From positions 1 through 64,000 of the forward strand of contig JHYZ01000020.1 in assembly GCA_000621185.1 (NCBI GenBank): DNA of 64,000 nucleotides. The letters run 5' to 3'. How positions within the stretch are numbered: position 1 is the stretch's first letter; every line of letters starts with the position of its first letter. Origin of the DNA: Franconibacter pulveris DSM 19144. Lineage in GTDB: Bacteria; Pseudomonadota; Gammaproteobacteria; Enterobacterales; Enterobacteriaceae. Below, in pieces: positions 43,108 through 52,196 of this stretch. A program made the position numbers and the translations under genes. Below the pieces are notes generated by a model, which searched no databases, was not told the origin of the DNA, and saw only the letters and a program-made list of their open reading frames with translations.

Positions 43108-45243
43108 ATGTCCCAGACCCCGGATACAGAAAGCTGGACCCGCGCCATGGCGCGCGCGGCGGGCCGTTTCGGCCTTCCCGCCGATGCCCCGGCGGCGCGC
43201 CAGCAGATGCGCTGGTTTGAAAATCTGCCGCTGGCCTCGCGGCTTGACCGGCTGGCAGGCCTGATGGGCCTGCAGGTGAAACTCACCGACCTTGATAATA
43301 TGCGCTGGAACAGCCAGACCCTGCCCGTGATAGTCCAGCTGGAAGCGGGCGGGCTGATGCTGATTGAAGATATCGACGCCGACGGCCTCGCCAGCTACTG
43401 GTTGAGCGAAGGGGGCGACCTGGTGCGCGAGGAGCCGCTGGAGGCGCTGCTTACGCGCATTAAGCCGGAAATCGTGCTGCTCGGCATCGCCGCCCGCGGG
43501 CGCGATTCCCGTATTGATGACTTCGCCCGCCCCTGGGAGCCGCACTGGTTCTGGCGCCACTTTCGCCATGCCGGGCGCAAGCTTGCGGAAATCTCGCTGG
43601 CTTCGGTTATCGGCAACGTGCTGGCGCTGGCGGGCATTCTCTTCTCAATGCAGGTTTATGACCGCGTTATTCCGGCGCAGTCTTTCCCCACGCTGTGGGT
43701 GCTCTTTTTCGGCGTGCTGCTGGCGGCGCTGCTGGAGTTTTTTATCCGTCTCGCTCGCACGCATGTTTCCGATATCATGGGCAAGCATATCGACCTTAAC
43801 GTCTCCTCGCTCTTTTTCGCCCGGGCGCTGGCGATTAAAAACGACGCGCGGCCAAAATCCACCGGATCGTTTATTTCGCAGCTTCGCGAGATAGACCAGG
43901 TGCGCGAGCTGCTCACCTCCACCACCGTGGGCGCGGCGATGGATATCCCTTTCGTGCTGCTGTTCCTCGGCATTATGGCGCTGGTGGGTGGGCCGCTGGT
44001 GGCGATTCCGCTTATCGCCATTCCGCTTATCGTCATTCCCGGTATTCTGGTGCAGTGGCCGATGGCGAAGCTCGCCAAAGAGGGGATGCGCGAAAGCGCG
44101 ATTCGCAACGCGGTGCTGGTGGAGTCTATCGAAGGGGTGGAGGACATCAAGGCGCTGCAGGCGGAGCCCTATTTTCAGCGCCAGTGGGAGCACACCCACA
44201 GCGTGGGTGCGAACATCGGCATGAAACAGCGCGTCTGGGGCGCTCGCCTGAGCGGCTGGGCCTCCACGGTGCAGCAGATAACCTACGCCGGGATGCTGGT
44301 GTTCGGCAGCTATCTGGTGCTCGACGGCCAGATAACCACCGGTACGCTGGTGGCCTGCAGCCTGCTCTCTTCCCGCACCCTTGCGCCGCTGATGCAGCTC
44401 ACCATGGTTTTCTCTCGCTGGCAGCACGCTAAAACCGCGATGGAAGGGCTTAACGAGCTGCTGAAAAAGCCGCTCGATCGCGATGCGCAAAGAAAAATGG
44501 CGCACTGCCCGGTGCTGGCCGGGCACTATCAGTTTCAGGATGTGCAGTACAGCTACGATGCAGAGAAGGGGGATCAGGCGCTCTGGATCCCAAACCTTGA
44601 GATCAAACCCGGCGAGCGGGTGGCGATCCTCGGCAAAGTCGGCGCCGGCAAATCAACCCTGTTGAAAGTGCTTTCCGGGCAGGCGCAGGCGAGCAAAGGC
44701 AAAGTGATTATCGATGGCGTCGATCTGGCGCATATCGACCCCACCGACGTGCGCCGCCAGGTGGGTTTTTTATCGCAAGAGTCGCGGCTCTTTTTCGGCA
44801 CGCTGCGTCAGAACCTGATGCTCGGCCACCCGAACGCTACGGAGAGCGAGCTGCTGCAGGCGCTGCGCATCAGCGGTGCGCTCTCGATGGTGCAGAAAGA
44901 TGCGGCCAGCCTCGACAGGCTTATCAACGAAGGCGGGCGCGGCCTTTCCGGCGGCCAGCGGCAGATGGTGCTGCTAAGCCGCCTGATTGTGCGTAATCCG
45001 CAAATTGTCCTGCTGGATGAACCCACGGCCTCGATGGACGAACAGCTGGAGGCGTATGTTATTCGCCAGCTTCATCAGTGGTTGACGGGCCGCACGCTGG
45101 TGCTGGTGACGCACCGTCCGGCGCTGCTTTCGCTGGTGGACCGCATTGTGGTGGTGGAGAACGGCAAAGTGGTGGCTGACGGCCCGCGCGACGCCATTCT
45201 TAACCAGGCAAAACGCAACAGCAACGTAGCCTCGGTGGCGTAA
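43108..45243 (+). CDS. T1SS ABC transporter (LapB/BapC-like)
   Basis: Protein of 711 residues from ATG 43108, preceded by AAGGAG. The N-terminal 150 residues look like a C39-like domain without the catalytic cysteine. Five or six membrane segments follow (about 155-440). The ATPase has Walker A (GKVGAGKST, near 509-517), signature LSGGQRQ (near 613) and Walker B IVLLDEP (near 633). It energises export of the adhesin and recognises its C-terminal signal. Confidence 0.93.
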   Translation: MSQTPDTESWTRAMARAAGRFGLPADAPAARQQMRWFENLPLASRLDRLAGLMGLQVKLTDLDNMRWNSQTLPVIVQLEAGGLMLIEDIDADGLASYWLSEGGDLVREEPLEALLTRIKPEIVLLGIAARGRDSRIDDFARPWEPHWFWRHFRHAGRKLAEISLASVIGNVLALAGILFSMQVYDRVIPAQSFPTLWVLFFGVLLAALLEFFIRLARTHVSDIMGKHIDLNVSSLFFARALAIKNDARPKSTGSFISQLREIDQVRELLTSTTVGAAMDIPFVLLFLGIMALVGGPLVAIPLIAIPLIVIPGILVQWPMAKLAKEGMRESAIRNAVLVESIEGVEDIKALQAEPYFQRQWEHTHSVGANIGMKQRVWGARLSGWASTVQQITYAGMLVFGSYLVLDGQITTGTLVACSLLSSRTLAPLMQLTMVFSRWQHAKTAMEGLNELLKKPLDRDAQRKMAHCPVLAGHYQFQDVQYSYDAEKGDQALWIPNLEIKPGERVAILGKVGAGKSTLLKVLSGQAQASKGKVIIDGVDLAHIDPTDVRRQVGFLSQESRLFFGTLRQNLMLGHPNATESELLQALRISGALSMVQKDAASLDRLINEGGRGLSGGQRQMVLLSRLIVRNPQIVLLDEPTASMDEQLEAYVIRQLHQWLTGRTLVLVTHRPALLSLVDRIVVVENGKVVADGPRDAILNQAKRNSNVASVA

Positions 45244-45252
45244 GGAGGAACG

Positions 45253-46422
45253 ATGAGCCAACTGACCATTCAGGAAGAGCTGGCGCGCCAGAGCCGCTTT
45301 TACTCTTCCGTTATCTGGCTGACGCTGCTGGGGCTGGTGCTCTTCGTCGTCTGGGCGTGGTTCGCCACGCTGGACGAGGTGACGGTGGGCTCCGGCAAGG
45401 TGACGCCGTCGAGCCGCGCGCAGGTTATCGAGAGCCTGGACGGCGGCATCGTCAACGCGCTACTGGTGCATGAGGGCGATATCGTCGAGCGCGGGCAGAT
45501 GCTGGCGCGGCTTGACCCGACGCGCTTTCAGTCGAACTTTGGCGAAGCGTCGGCGCGGGTGCGGGCGCTGCGGGCTTCCAGCGAGCGGCTGCGCTCGGAG
45601 CTGACCGGCGAGCCGCTGAAATTCAGCGCCGAGTCGATGAAGGAGCCGGAACTGGTGGCGCGTGAGCGTCAGCTTTACGAGTCGCGCCGACGTAATCTCA
45701 ACGAGACGCTGGCTAACCTGAACAAAACCTATGGCCTGGTGATGGATGAACTGCGCATGACCCAGCCGCTGGTGGCGAAAGGGGCGGCAAGCCAGGTGGA
45801 GGTGATCCGCCTGCAGCGCCAGGCGGCGGAGCTGAAAGGAAAGATGGACGATGCCCGCAACGAGTTTGCGGTGCGGGCGCGGGAGGAGCAGGTGAAAACC
45901 AACGCCGACCTTGACGCGCAACTCCAGGTGCTGGCGGGTAAAGAGGATCAGGTGACCCGGGCGACAATTTTCTCCCCGGTGCGCGGGGTGGTGAAAGATA
46001 TTCAGGTCACGACCGTAGGCGGCGTATTGCAGCCCGGCGGCAAGCTGATGGAGATCGTGCCGCTGGAAGATAAGCTGCTTATCGAAACGCGCATTAACCC
46101 GCGGGATATTGCCTACATTCGCCCGGGCCTGCCCGCAACGGTGAAGGTGTCGGCCTATGACTCCTCTATTTACGGCACGCTGGACGGCACCGTGGAGATG
46201 GTATCGCCGGACACCATTCAGGATGAGGTTAAGCGCGACCAGTTTTACTACCGGGTTTACATTCGTACTAAAAGCGCGGAGTTGCGCAACCGCAACGGTA
46301 AGGCATTCCCGATCCTCCCCGGCATGGTGGCGGATGTGGATATCAAAACCGGCCAGAAAACGGTGCTCGATTACCTGATAAAACCGCTGAACAAAGTGAA
46401 AGAGGCATTGCGGGAGCGGTAA
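45253..46422 (+). CDS. HlyD-family membrane fusion protein of the T1SS
   Basis: Protein of 389 residues. A short cytoplasmic N-terminus and one membrane segment (about 18-38) precede a lipoyl/barrel-sandwich half (GGIVNALLVHEGDIVERGQ). Next come long coiled-coil helices (about 95-215) and a C-terminal beta-barrel (LEDKLLIETRINPRDIAYI). It links the ABC protein to the outer-membrane channel. It starts 9 bases after the ABC gene. Confidence 0.92.
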   Translation: MSQLTIQEELARQSRFYSSVIWLTLLGLVLFVVWAWFATLDEVTVGSGKVTPSSRAQVIESLDGGIVNALLVHEGDIVERGQMLARLDPTRFQSNFGEASARVRALRASSERLRSELTGEPLKFSAESMKEPELVARERQLYESRRRNLNETLANLNKTYGLVMDELRMTQPLVAKGAASQVEVIRLQRQAAELKGKMDDARNEFAVRAREEQVKTNADLDAQLQVLAGKEDQVTRATIFSPVRGVVKDIQVTTVGGVLQPGGKLMEIVPLEDKLLIETRINPRDIAYIRPGLPATVKVSAYDSSIYGTLDGTVEMVSPDTIQDEVKRDQFYYRVYIRTKSAELRNRNGKAFPILPGMVADVDIKTGQKTVLDYLIKPLNKVKEALRER

Positions 46423-46663
46423 GTTTTGCTTCACCTTTCTCCTCGATGGGAAGAGGGGACCGGCTGGTACTTATGGCGAGAGGGCTGGTTTGCTTATGTC
46501 AGAGCCCGGCTTTTCTCTCTTGCTCCCCTGGAGAGGGAACCGGGGTGAGGGCTGATGGTATGTCTCACTCCTTCAATTTACGGGCAAGCGGGGCTTGTGT
46601 GAGGCTTCCTGCAACTCTCCAAGTACACGATTCATCCGCGACACGCCGTATAACACGCCCATA
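46423..46663. repeat. Intergenic region with enterobacterial-type palindromic repeat
   Basis: About 240 bp without a gene. Two related GC-rich units, around 46440-46490 and 46515-46560, share GGAGAGGG/GGGAAGAGGG and ACCGG elements with purine/pyrimidine runs. They resemble dispersed enterobacterial intergenic repeats. No protein is supported here. Confidence 0.35.
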
Positions 46664-46665
46664 AA

Positions 46666-46689
46666 AAAACCGGCTTTCGCCGGTTTTTT
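46666..46689. terminator. Bidirectional terminator between T1SS operon and smpB
   Basis: ACCGGC (46669-46674) pairs with GCCGGT (46679-46684), flanked by an A-run and a T-run on opposite sides. It can end both the rightward secretion operon and leftward smpB. Confidence 0.85.
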
Positions 46690-46707
46690 ACTGCCAGAAG
46701 CGCAGGC

Positions 46708-47190
46708 TTATCGCCCAGCGTTTTTCATGATGCGCGCTTTATCCAGCTGCCATTCGCGCTCTTTCAGGTCCGAGCGTTTGTCGTGCTGTTTCTTCCCTTT
46801 CGCCACGCCAATCTTCACTTTGCACCAGGCGTTCTTCCAGTAGAGGGAGAGCGCGACGATGGTGTAGCCTTCGCGGTTGATTTGACCGTAAAGGGTATCC
46901 AGCTCGCGCTGGTTCAGCAGCAGTTTACGGGTGCGCGTTGGGTCGCAAACCACGTGGGAGGAGGCGACGCTGAGCGGCGTAAAGTTGGCGCCGAACAGGT
47001 AGGCTTCGCCATCTCTCATGATGACATAGCTGTCGCCGATGTTCGCTTTGCCAGCGCGCAGGGATTTAACTTCCCACCCCTGAAGGGCGAGACCCGCTTC
47101 GTATTCGTCTTCGATGAAATATTCATGGCGGGCGCGCTTATTGAGCGCAATCGTGGCTGAGCCGGGTTTGTGTGCTTTTTTCTTCGTCAT
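46708..47190 (-). CDS. smpB: SsrA-binding protein SmpB
   Basis: Start ATG 47190 gives 160 residues, the E. coli length. Conserved segments include [36 protein letters not shown] and the basic C-terminal tail [20 protein letters not shown], which enters the mRNA channel. It binds tmRNA and delivers it to stalled ribosomes. In this genome the adhesin locus separates it from ssrA. Confidence 0.98.
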   Translation of the reverse strand: MTKKKAHKPGSATIALNKRARHEYFIEDEYEAGLALQGWEVKSLRAGKANIGDSYVIMRDGEAYLFGANFTPLSVASSHVVCDPTRTRKLLLNQRELDTLYGQINREGYTIVALSLYWKNAWCKVKIGVAKGKKQHDKRSDLKEREWQLDKARIMKNAGR

Positions 47191-47340
47191 AGTGCTGCTC
47201 AGTATAGGTAATTCGGTAAAAAAAGGCACCCCATCCGGTGGGGGCGGCAAACGGCTATCTTAGCATGCCTGACGGCGAGTTTTTGTTTAACCGGTGATAA
47301 ATGTTATTATTTGTAGGTTGTATGACTTACGGGAATCGCT

Positions 47341-47778
47341 ATGCCACAAATTAGTCGTACTGCTCTGGTGCCTTACAGCGCTGCGCAGATGTATCAGTTA
47401 GTGAACGACGTGAAATCCTACCCGGAGTTTCTCCCCGGATGCGTGGGAAGTCGCGTGCTGGAAGCCACGCCTGGCCAGATGACGGCGGCGGTGGATGTCT
47501 CTAAAGCGGGCATCAGCAAAACGTTCACCACCCGCAATACGCTGACCAGTAACCAGAGCATTCTGATGCAGCTGGTGGACGGCCCATTCAAGAAGCTGAT
47601 GGGTGGCTGGAAGTTCACCGAGCTGACCGAAAGCGCCTGCCAGATAGAGTTTCATCTCGACTTCGAGTTTACCAATAAGCTCATCGAGCTTGCTTTCGGC
47701 CGCGTCTTCAAAGAACTCGCTTCTAACATGGTGCAAGCGTTCACTAACCGCGCCAAAGAGGTTTACCGTGCCGGCTGA
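47341..47778 (+). CDS. ratA: Ribosome association toxin RatA (START-like)
   Basis: Protein of 145 residues of the START/coenzyme Q-binding-like family. Segments: [32 protein letters not shown] and a C-terminal [18 protein letters not shown] helix. In E. coli it blocks 70S assembly when overproduced; it is also related to Coq10-type proteins. It overlaps ratB by 11 bases and diverges from smpB. Confidence 0.95.
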   Translation: MPQISRTALVPYSAAQMYQLVNDVKSYPEFLPGCVGSRVLEATPGQMTAAVDVSKAGISKTFTTRNTLTSNQSILMQLVDGPFKKLMGGWKFTELTESACQIEFHLDFEFTNKLIELAFGRVFKELASNMVQAFTNRAKEVYRAG

Positions 47779-48067
47779 GATCCGCGTTGAGGTCGTTTAT
47801 GCGCTGCCGGAAAAACAGTATCTGCGTAAGCTGACGCTGGAAGAGGGGGCGACCATCGAGCAGGCTATTCAGGCTTCCGGCCTGCTGGAGCTGCGAGAGG
47901 ATATCGATCTCAAAAAGAACAAAGTAGGGATCTACAGCCGCCCGGCGAAGCTAACAGACACGCTGAACGATGGCGATCGGGTGGAGATTTACCGGCCGCT
48001 GATTGCGGACCCGAAAGAGCTGCGCCGCAAGCGCGCAGAAAAGTCGGCGCAAAATAAACCTGATTAA
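47768..48067 (+). CDS. ratB: RatB, ubiquitin-like-fold protein
   Basis: GTG start at 47768, inside the 3' end of ratA, gives 99 residues (E. coli about 96). Pattern: [56 protein letters not shown]. Function unclear; it is always paired with ratA in enterics. Confidence 0.93.
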   Translation: MPAEIRVEVVYALPEKQYLRKLTLEEGATIEQAIQASGLLELREDIDLKKNKVGIYSRPAKLTDTLNDGDRVEIYRPLIADPKELRRKRAEKSAQNKPD

Positions 48068-48173
48068 GCCTTACGCCGCTGATTAGCGCTTTCCCGACGG
48101 GTTCGCCACTCGCGAGAAAGCCGCGCTGGCACGCCAGGTCGGAAACAAGCTTCAGGCTAAAGGTGAGTAAAAG

Positions 48174-48200
48174 AAAAGGTGCCCTCAGGCACCTTTTTTG
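48174..48200. terminator. Bidirectional terminator between ratB and bamE
   Basis: AAAAGGTGCC (48174-48183) pairs with GGCACCTTTT (48188-48197) around a 4-nt loop, with A- and T-runs on either side. It serves both convergent genes. Confidence 0.85.
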
Positions 48201-48219
48201 TTTTCCGGCGAGAAGGCGC

Positions 48220-48564
48220 TTAGCGCTGCCCGTCCAGCTTCGGCTTATTGTCGATATTGGTCAGTACGCCGTTGCTGTTGAAGGTCAGCGTCAGGGTCTG
48301 CTGAGTGACGGTTTCATGCCCTGGCTGCTGGCGGAAAATGTAGTACCAGGTGTTGCTGCCGAACGGGTCGCTCATCATCGGCGTGCCCAGAGCATAAGCA
48401 ACCTGCTGTTGCGTCATACCGATACGGACTTTAGAAACGTCGGTTGGGGTCAGATAGTTCCCCTGGTTGATATCGGGGCGGTAAACCACTCGCTCCAGAG
48501 TGGAACAGCCTGCGGTCAACATCAGAAGGACCGCTGCGGCAGCAGTCAGCGTTTTACAGCGCAT
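48220..48564 (-). CDS. bamE: Outer-membrane assembly lipoprotein BamE (SmpA)
   Basis: Protein of 114 residues. Signal peptide with lipobox LTAGC, lipidated cysteine at residue 20. BamE segments: [47 protein letters not shown]. It is part of the BAM complex for beta-barrel insertion in the outer membrane. Confidence 0.97.
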   Translation of the reverse strand: MRCKTLTAAAAVLLMLTAGCSTLERVVYRPDINQGNYLTPTDVSKVRIGMTQQQVAYALGTPMMSDPFGSNTWYYIFRQQPGHETVTQQTLTLTFNSNGVLTNIDNKPKLDGQR

Positions 48565-48747
48565 AGTGAGTAGATTCCTTTTCGGGCCCGAGCAGCACGC
48601 GGCTCATACATAATTTGCCGATGATAATAAACCTTCCGTCAGTTTAAAACCTTAAGGCGCTTCACTATGACCCTGACGGTGAAAAAAAGTTGAGGTAATT
48701 TCGCCGTAAACGCGGTCTGAAGATACGGTTTGCTCTTTTTTTAAGCG

Positions 48748-48776
48748 AAACCCGGCAGGTTGCTGCCGGGTTTATG
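48748..48776. terminator. Terminator after recN
   Basis: AAACCCGGCAG (48748-48758) pairs with CTGCCGGGTTT (48763-48773) around a 4-nt loop, in the 240-bp gap between recN and bamE. On the minus strand it follows the recN stop by about 30 bases. Confidence 0.7.
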
Positions 48777-48806
48777 TTCAGAAAGGGCGTTTTTATCAGA
48801 AAGTGA

Positions 48807-50468
48807 TTAGGCCGCCAGCAACTCTTTGGCGTTCGCCAGCGTGTTGCGGGTTACTTCGCTGCCGCCGAGCAGTCGAGCCAGCTCCTGCAGACGCGCGCGT
48901 TTGTCGAGCGGCTGCATATGGGTTTCGGTCATGGCGCCATCGGTCTCTTTGCTGACAAAGAAGTGATGGTGGCCACAGCCCGCAACCTGCGGCAGGTGGG
49001 TCACGCACATTACCTGCGTCGATTCGCCGAGCTGGCGCAGCAGCTTGCCGACGACCGCTGCGGTCGGCCCGCTGATGCCGACATCCACTTCATCGAAAAT
49101 CAGCGCCGGGGTTTCCATCTTACGCGCCGTGATCACCTGAATGGCCAACGCAATACGGGAAAGCTCACCGCCCGAGGCGACTTTCGCCAGCGGTTGCAGC
49201 GGCTGGCCGGGGTTGGTGGAGACGCGGAAATCGATGCGATCCGCCCCTTCCGCCGTCAGGTGGTTTTCTTCAAAAGCCACGTCGATAGTCAGCTTGCCGT
49301 GCGGCATAGAAAGTGAGTGCATACTTTCGGTAATCAGCCCGCTCAGTTCGCGCGCGTAGGCGACGCGGCTTTCGTGAAGCTGACGCGCCACCTTCATCGC
49401 CTGCTGATGATGGTTGTTTACGGCAAGCGTTAACGTCTCCAGACAATCCGCCTGGTCATCCAGCTGTTGCTGCTCATCCAGCAGCTTCTGGTGGAAAGCC
49501 GGCAGCTCTTCCGGCGCAATGTGGTGTTTGCGCGCCAGGTTAATCTGACGTGAAATGCGCTGCTCCAGCTCGTACAGACGGTTAGGGTCGAGATCCAGAC
49601 GGTCGCAGTAATGGCGCAGCTCGTCGCTCGCTTCCGTTATCTGGATCGCCGCTTCTTCCAGCATGTCGAGCACGCCGGAAAGTTTCTCGTCCATACCAAT
49701 AAGCTCGGTAACCAGATTACGCACGCTGTAAAGCTGGCTTTGCAGATTGGCGTCTTCGCCATCGGCAAGCAAGTGCAACGCCTGCTGGCTGGTGGAAAGC
49801 AGCTGGCCGCTGTTGGCGAGGCGTTTATACTCTTCGTCGATCTGCTCGAACTCCCCCGCCTGCGGGTTAAAGTCGTTCAGCTCTTTCAACTGATAATGCA
49901 GCAGTTCCGCACGGGCGGCGCGCTCCTGGCTCAGCTGTTGATGCAGCGCTAAATCGCGGCAGCTCTGGTGCCACTGACGATAGGCGGCGGACATCTGCTG
50001 CGTCAGCGCTGTCTCGCCGGCGTAGCCGTCCAGCAGGGTTTTTTGATGCTCAGGTTTAAGCAGGAGCTGGTGGGCATGCTGGCCGTGAATCTGGATAAGC
50101 AGTTGACCGAGTTCGCGCAGCTGCGACAGCGGCACGGCGGTGCCGTTAATAAAGCCGCGGGAGCGGCCGTCGCTGCTGATCGCACGGCGAAGCAAACACT
50201 CACTACCATCTTCCAGCTGGTTCTCTTCCAGCCAGCGCAGCGCGGCAGGCGTATCCTTCAGCGAGAAGCGCGCGCACAAATCGGCGCGGCTGGCGCCCTG
50301 ACGCACCATGTCCGCTTCCGCACGACCGCCAAGGCACAGCCCCAGCGCATCAATCGCGATGGATTTCCCTGCGCCGGTTTCGCCGGTGATCGCCGTCATG
50401 CCAGACTGAAAATCGATTTCCAGTTCGCGTACGATTGCGAAATTACTGATGGTAAGTTGAGCCAGCAT
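48807..50468 (-). CDS. recN: DNA repair protein RecN
   Basis: Start ATG 50468 gives 553 residues, as in E. coli. It is an SMC-like ATPase with N-terminal [19 protein letters not shown] and Walker A GETGAGKS, long coiled-coil arms, and a C-terminal signature [13 protein letters not shown]-type segment with DEVDVGISG. It holds broken DNA ends together in recombination repair. Upstream are three LexA-type boxes, so it should be strongly SOS-induced. Confidence 0.97.
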   Translation of the reverse strand: MLAQLTISNFAIVRELEIDFQSGMTAITGETGAGKSIAIDALGLCLGGRAEADMVRQGASRADLCARFSLKDTPAALRWLEENQLEDGSECLLRRAISSDGRSRGFINGTAVPLSQLRELGQLLIQIHGQHAHQLLLKPEHQKTLLDGYAGETALTQQMSAAYRQWHQSCRDLALHQQLSQERAARAELLHYQLKELNDFNPQAGEFEQIDEEYKRLANSGQLLSTSQQALHLLADGEDANLQSQLYSVRNLVTELIGMDEKLSGVLDMLEEAAIQITEASDELRHYCDRLDLDPNRLYELEQRISRQINLARKHHIAPEELPAFHQKLLDEQQQLDDQADCLETLTLAVNNHHQQAMKVARQLHESRVAYARELSGLITESMHSLSMPHGKLTIDVAFEENHLTAEGADRIDFRVSTNPGQPLQPLAKVASGGELSRIALAIQVITARKMETPALIFDEVDVGISGPTAAVVGKLLRQLGESTQVMCVTHLPQVAGCGHHHFFVSKETDGAMTETHMQPLDKRARLQELARLLGGSEVTRNTLANAKELLAA

Positions 50469-50478
50469 AGCCACCTTC

Positions 50479-50534
50479 CTGTATAAAACAACAGAGCTGT
50501 ATTTGCGTACAGTATAAACTGGTTTTATATACAG
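50479..50534 (-). promoter_or_regulatory. Three LexA boxes upstream of recN
   Basis: Three exact CTG-N10-CAG patterns lie in tandem: 50479-50494, 50497-50512 and 50519-50534. All have AT-rich centres. The last two are closest to the consensus. The nearest begins 11 bases upstream of the recN start codon. Confidence 0.85.
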
Positions 50535-50554
50535 TAAAGTGGCTCGGGCTCGTT

Positions 50555-51433
50555 TCAGAATAATTTTTTTGACCAGCCGAGCTTAGAACTTAACGTATTG
50601 AAATAGCTGTAGTCTTTTGGATGGATTAAATTCAGGTGGTAGTCGCAACGCCGGATAAAAACATCTTCGCCTTCCTGTATGGGCAAGGCTATCTGGCTGT
50701 CGCAGCTGATTTCAAGGTCGCTGCGCATATTGGAAAAGCGCAGGCGGATAGTGCTGCTGCTGTTGATGACCAGCGGGCGCGCAGAGAGCGTATGCGGAAA
50801 CATTGGCACCAGCGTAATGGCATCCAGCGAGGGCGTGAGGATAGGACCGCCCGCTGAGAGCGAATAGGCGGTTGAACCGGTTGGCGTAGAGATTATCAGG
50901 CCGTCGGAGCGCTGGGAGAAGGCAAACTTTTCATCAATGTAGACTTCAAACTCGATCATGTGCGCCACTTTACCCGGGTGCAGCACCACTTCATTAATGG
51001 CGGTGCTAATGCGTTTCGGACAGTGTTGCTGGCACACCTGCGCTTCCAGCAAAAACCGTTTTTCGCTGATATAGCGCCCTTCAAGCACGTCCGCCAGCTG
51101 CTGCTGAGCGTTGTCCGGGTCTAAGTCGGTAAGAAAACCCAGGTTGCCGCGGTTGATGCCGATAACTTTGATGTCGTAGCGCGCCAGCACGCGGGCCGCG
51201 CCTAACATATTGCCGTCGCCGCCCACCACAACCGCAAGGTCCGCCAGCAGCCCGATTTCCGCCAGCGTGCCGGTTTTCACATTATGCAGGTTGAGTTCCT
51301 GTGCGATTTGCTGTTCAACGATAACGTCATACCCTTTTTCACAAAGCCAGCGCCAGAGCATCTCATGCGTGGTGAGCGCGGTGGGGTGACGCGGATGTCC
51401 GACAATACCTATGCATTTAAAAGGGGTATTCAT
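50555..51433 (-). CDS. nadK: NAD kinase
   Basis: Start ATG 51433 gives 292 residues, as in E. coli. GGDGN (in [12 protein letters not shown]) and the [20 protein letters not shown] segment are the NAD kinase motifs. It makes NADP from NAD and ATP. It is leftward, upstream of recN and divergent from grpE. Confidence 0.98.
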   Translation of the reverse strand: MNTPFKCIGIVGHPRHPTALTTHEMLWRWLCEKGYDVIVEQQIAQELNLHNVKTGTLAEIGLLADLAVVVGGDGNMLGAARVLARYDIKVIGINRGNLGFLTDLDPDNAQQQLADVLEGRYISEKRFLLEAQVCQQHCPKRISTAINEVVLHPGKVAHMIEFEVYIDEKFAFSQRSDGLIISTPTGSTAYSLSAGGPILTPSLDAITLVPMFPHTLSARPLVINSSSTIRLRFSNMRSDLEISCDSQIALPIQEGEDVFIRRCDYHLNLIHPKDYSYFNTLSSKLGWSKKLF

Positions 51434-51482
51434 TATCGTGAAGGTCCTTAGTGACGGAGGGCATGACAATCTGTCGTGTTCC

Positions 51483-51510
51483 CTTGAAACCGGCAAACTG
51501 ATCCCCATAA
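51483..51510 (+). promoter_or_regulatory. Sigma-32 heat-shock promoter of grpE
   Basis: CTTGAAA (51483-51489), a 13-bp spacer and CCCCATAA (51503-51510) match the sigma-32 consensus closely. It is placed 46 bases before the grpE start. Confidence 0.9.
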
Positions 51511-51555
51511 TAAGCGAAGTTAGCGATATGAATGCAAAAAAACGCGGAGAATTTC

Positions 51556-52143
51556 ATGAGTAGTAAAGAACAGAAAACGCCTGACGGGCAAGCCCCGGAA
51601 GAAATCATCACGGAACAGCATGACGAGGTGGAGACGGTGGAATCCGCTGAAGCGGCTGAGCAGGTGGATCCGCGCGATGAACAGATTGCTAATCTGGAGG
51701 CCCAGTTAGCAGAAGTTCAGAATCGCGAGCGCGAGAACGTACTGCGCGCAAAAGCTGAGATGGAAAACCTGCGTCGTCGTACCGAGCAGGACATCGAGAA
51801 AGCGCATAAATTCGCGCTGGAGAAGTTCGTGAACGAGCTGCTGCCGGTTATCGACAGCCTCGACCGCGCGCTGGAAGTGGCGGATAAAAACAATACCGAT
51901 ATGGCCGCTATGGTCGAAGGTATTGAGCTGACCATGAAATCCATGCTCGACGTGGTGCGTAAGTTCGGCGTGGAAGTAATTGCCGAAACTAACGTGCCGC
52001 TGGATCCGAACGTTCACCAGGCTATCGCCATGGTGGACGCGGAAGGCGTTGCGCCAAACCATGTCGCTGCCGTTATGCAAAAAGGCTATACCCTGAACGG
52101 CCGTACCATTCGCGCTGCAATGGTGACGGTGGCGAAGGCATAA
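51556..52143 (+). CDS. grpE: Nucleotide exchange factor GrpE
   Basis: Start ATG 51556 gives 195 residues (E. coli 197). N-terminal [18 protein letters not shown], then a long coiled coil ([18 protein letters not shown]), and the C-terminal beta domain ([17 protein letters not shown]). It releases ADP from DnaK. Confidence 0.98.
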   Translation: MSSKEQKTPDGQAPEEIITEQHDEVETVESAEAAEQVDPRDEQIANLEAQLAEVQNRERENVLRAKAEMENLRRRTEQDIEKAHKFALEKFVNELLPVIDSLDRALEVADKNNTDMAAMVEGIELTMKSMLDVVRKFGVEVIAETNVPLDPNVHQAIAMVDAEGVAPNHVAAVMQKGYTLNGRTIRAAMVTVAKA

Positions 52144-52156
52144 CCTTCATGCAAAA

Positions 52157-52184
52157 AAAGGCCAGTCTGCGGACTGGCCTTTTG
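52157..52184. terminator. Terminator between grpE and yfjD
   Basis: AAAGGCCAGTC (52157-52167) pairs with GACTGGCCTTT (52172-52182) around a 4-nt loop, with A- and T-runs on either side, so it serves both convergent genes. Confidence 0.85.
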
Positions 52185-52196
52185 CATTTCTGCGCT

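Noticed and set aside
46446-46843. Short plus-strand frames (72 and 82 residues) after the T1SS operon
   Set aside because: They lie in repeat-like DNA and run over the terminator and antisense to smpB.
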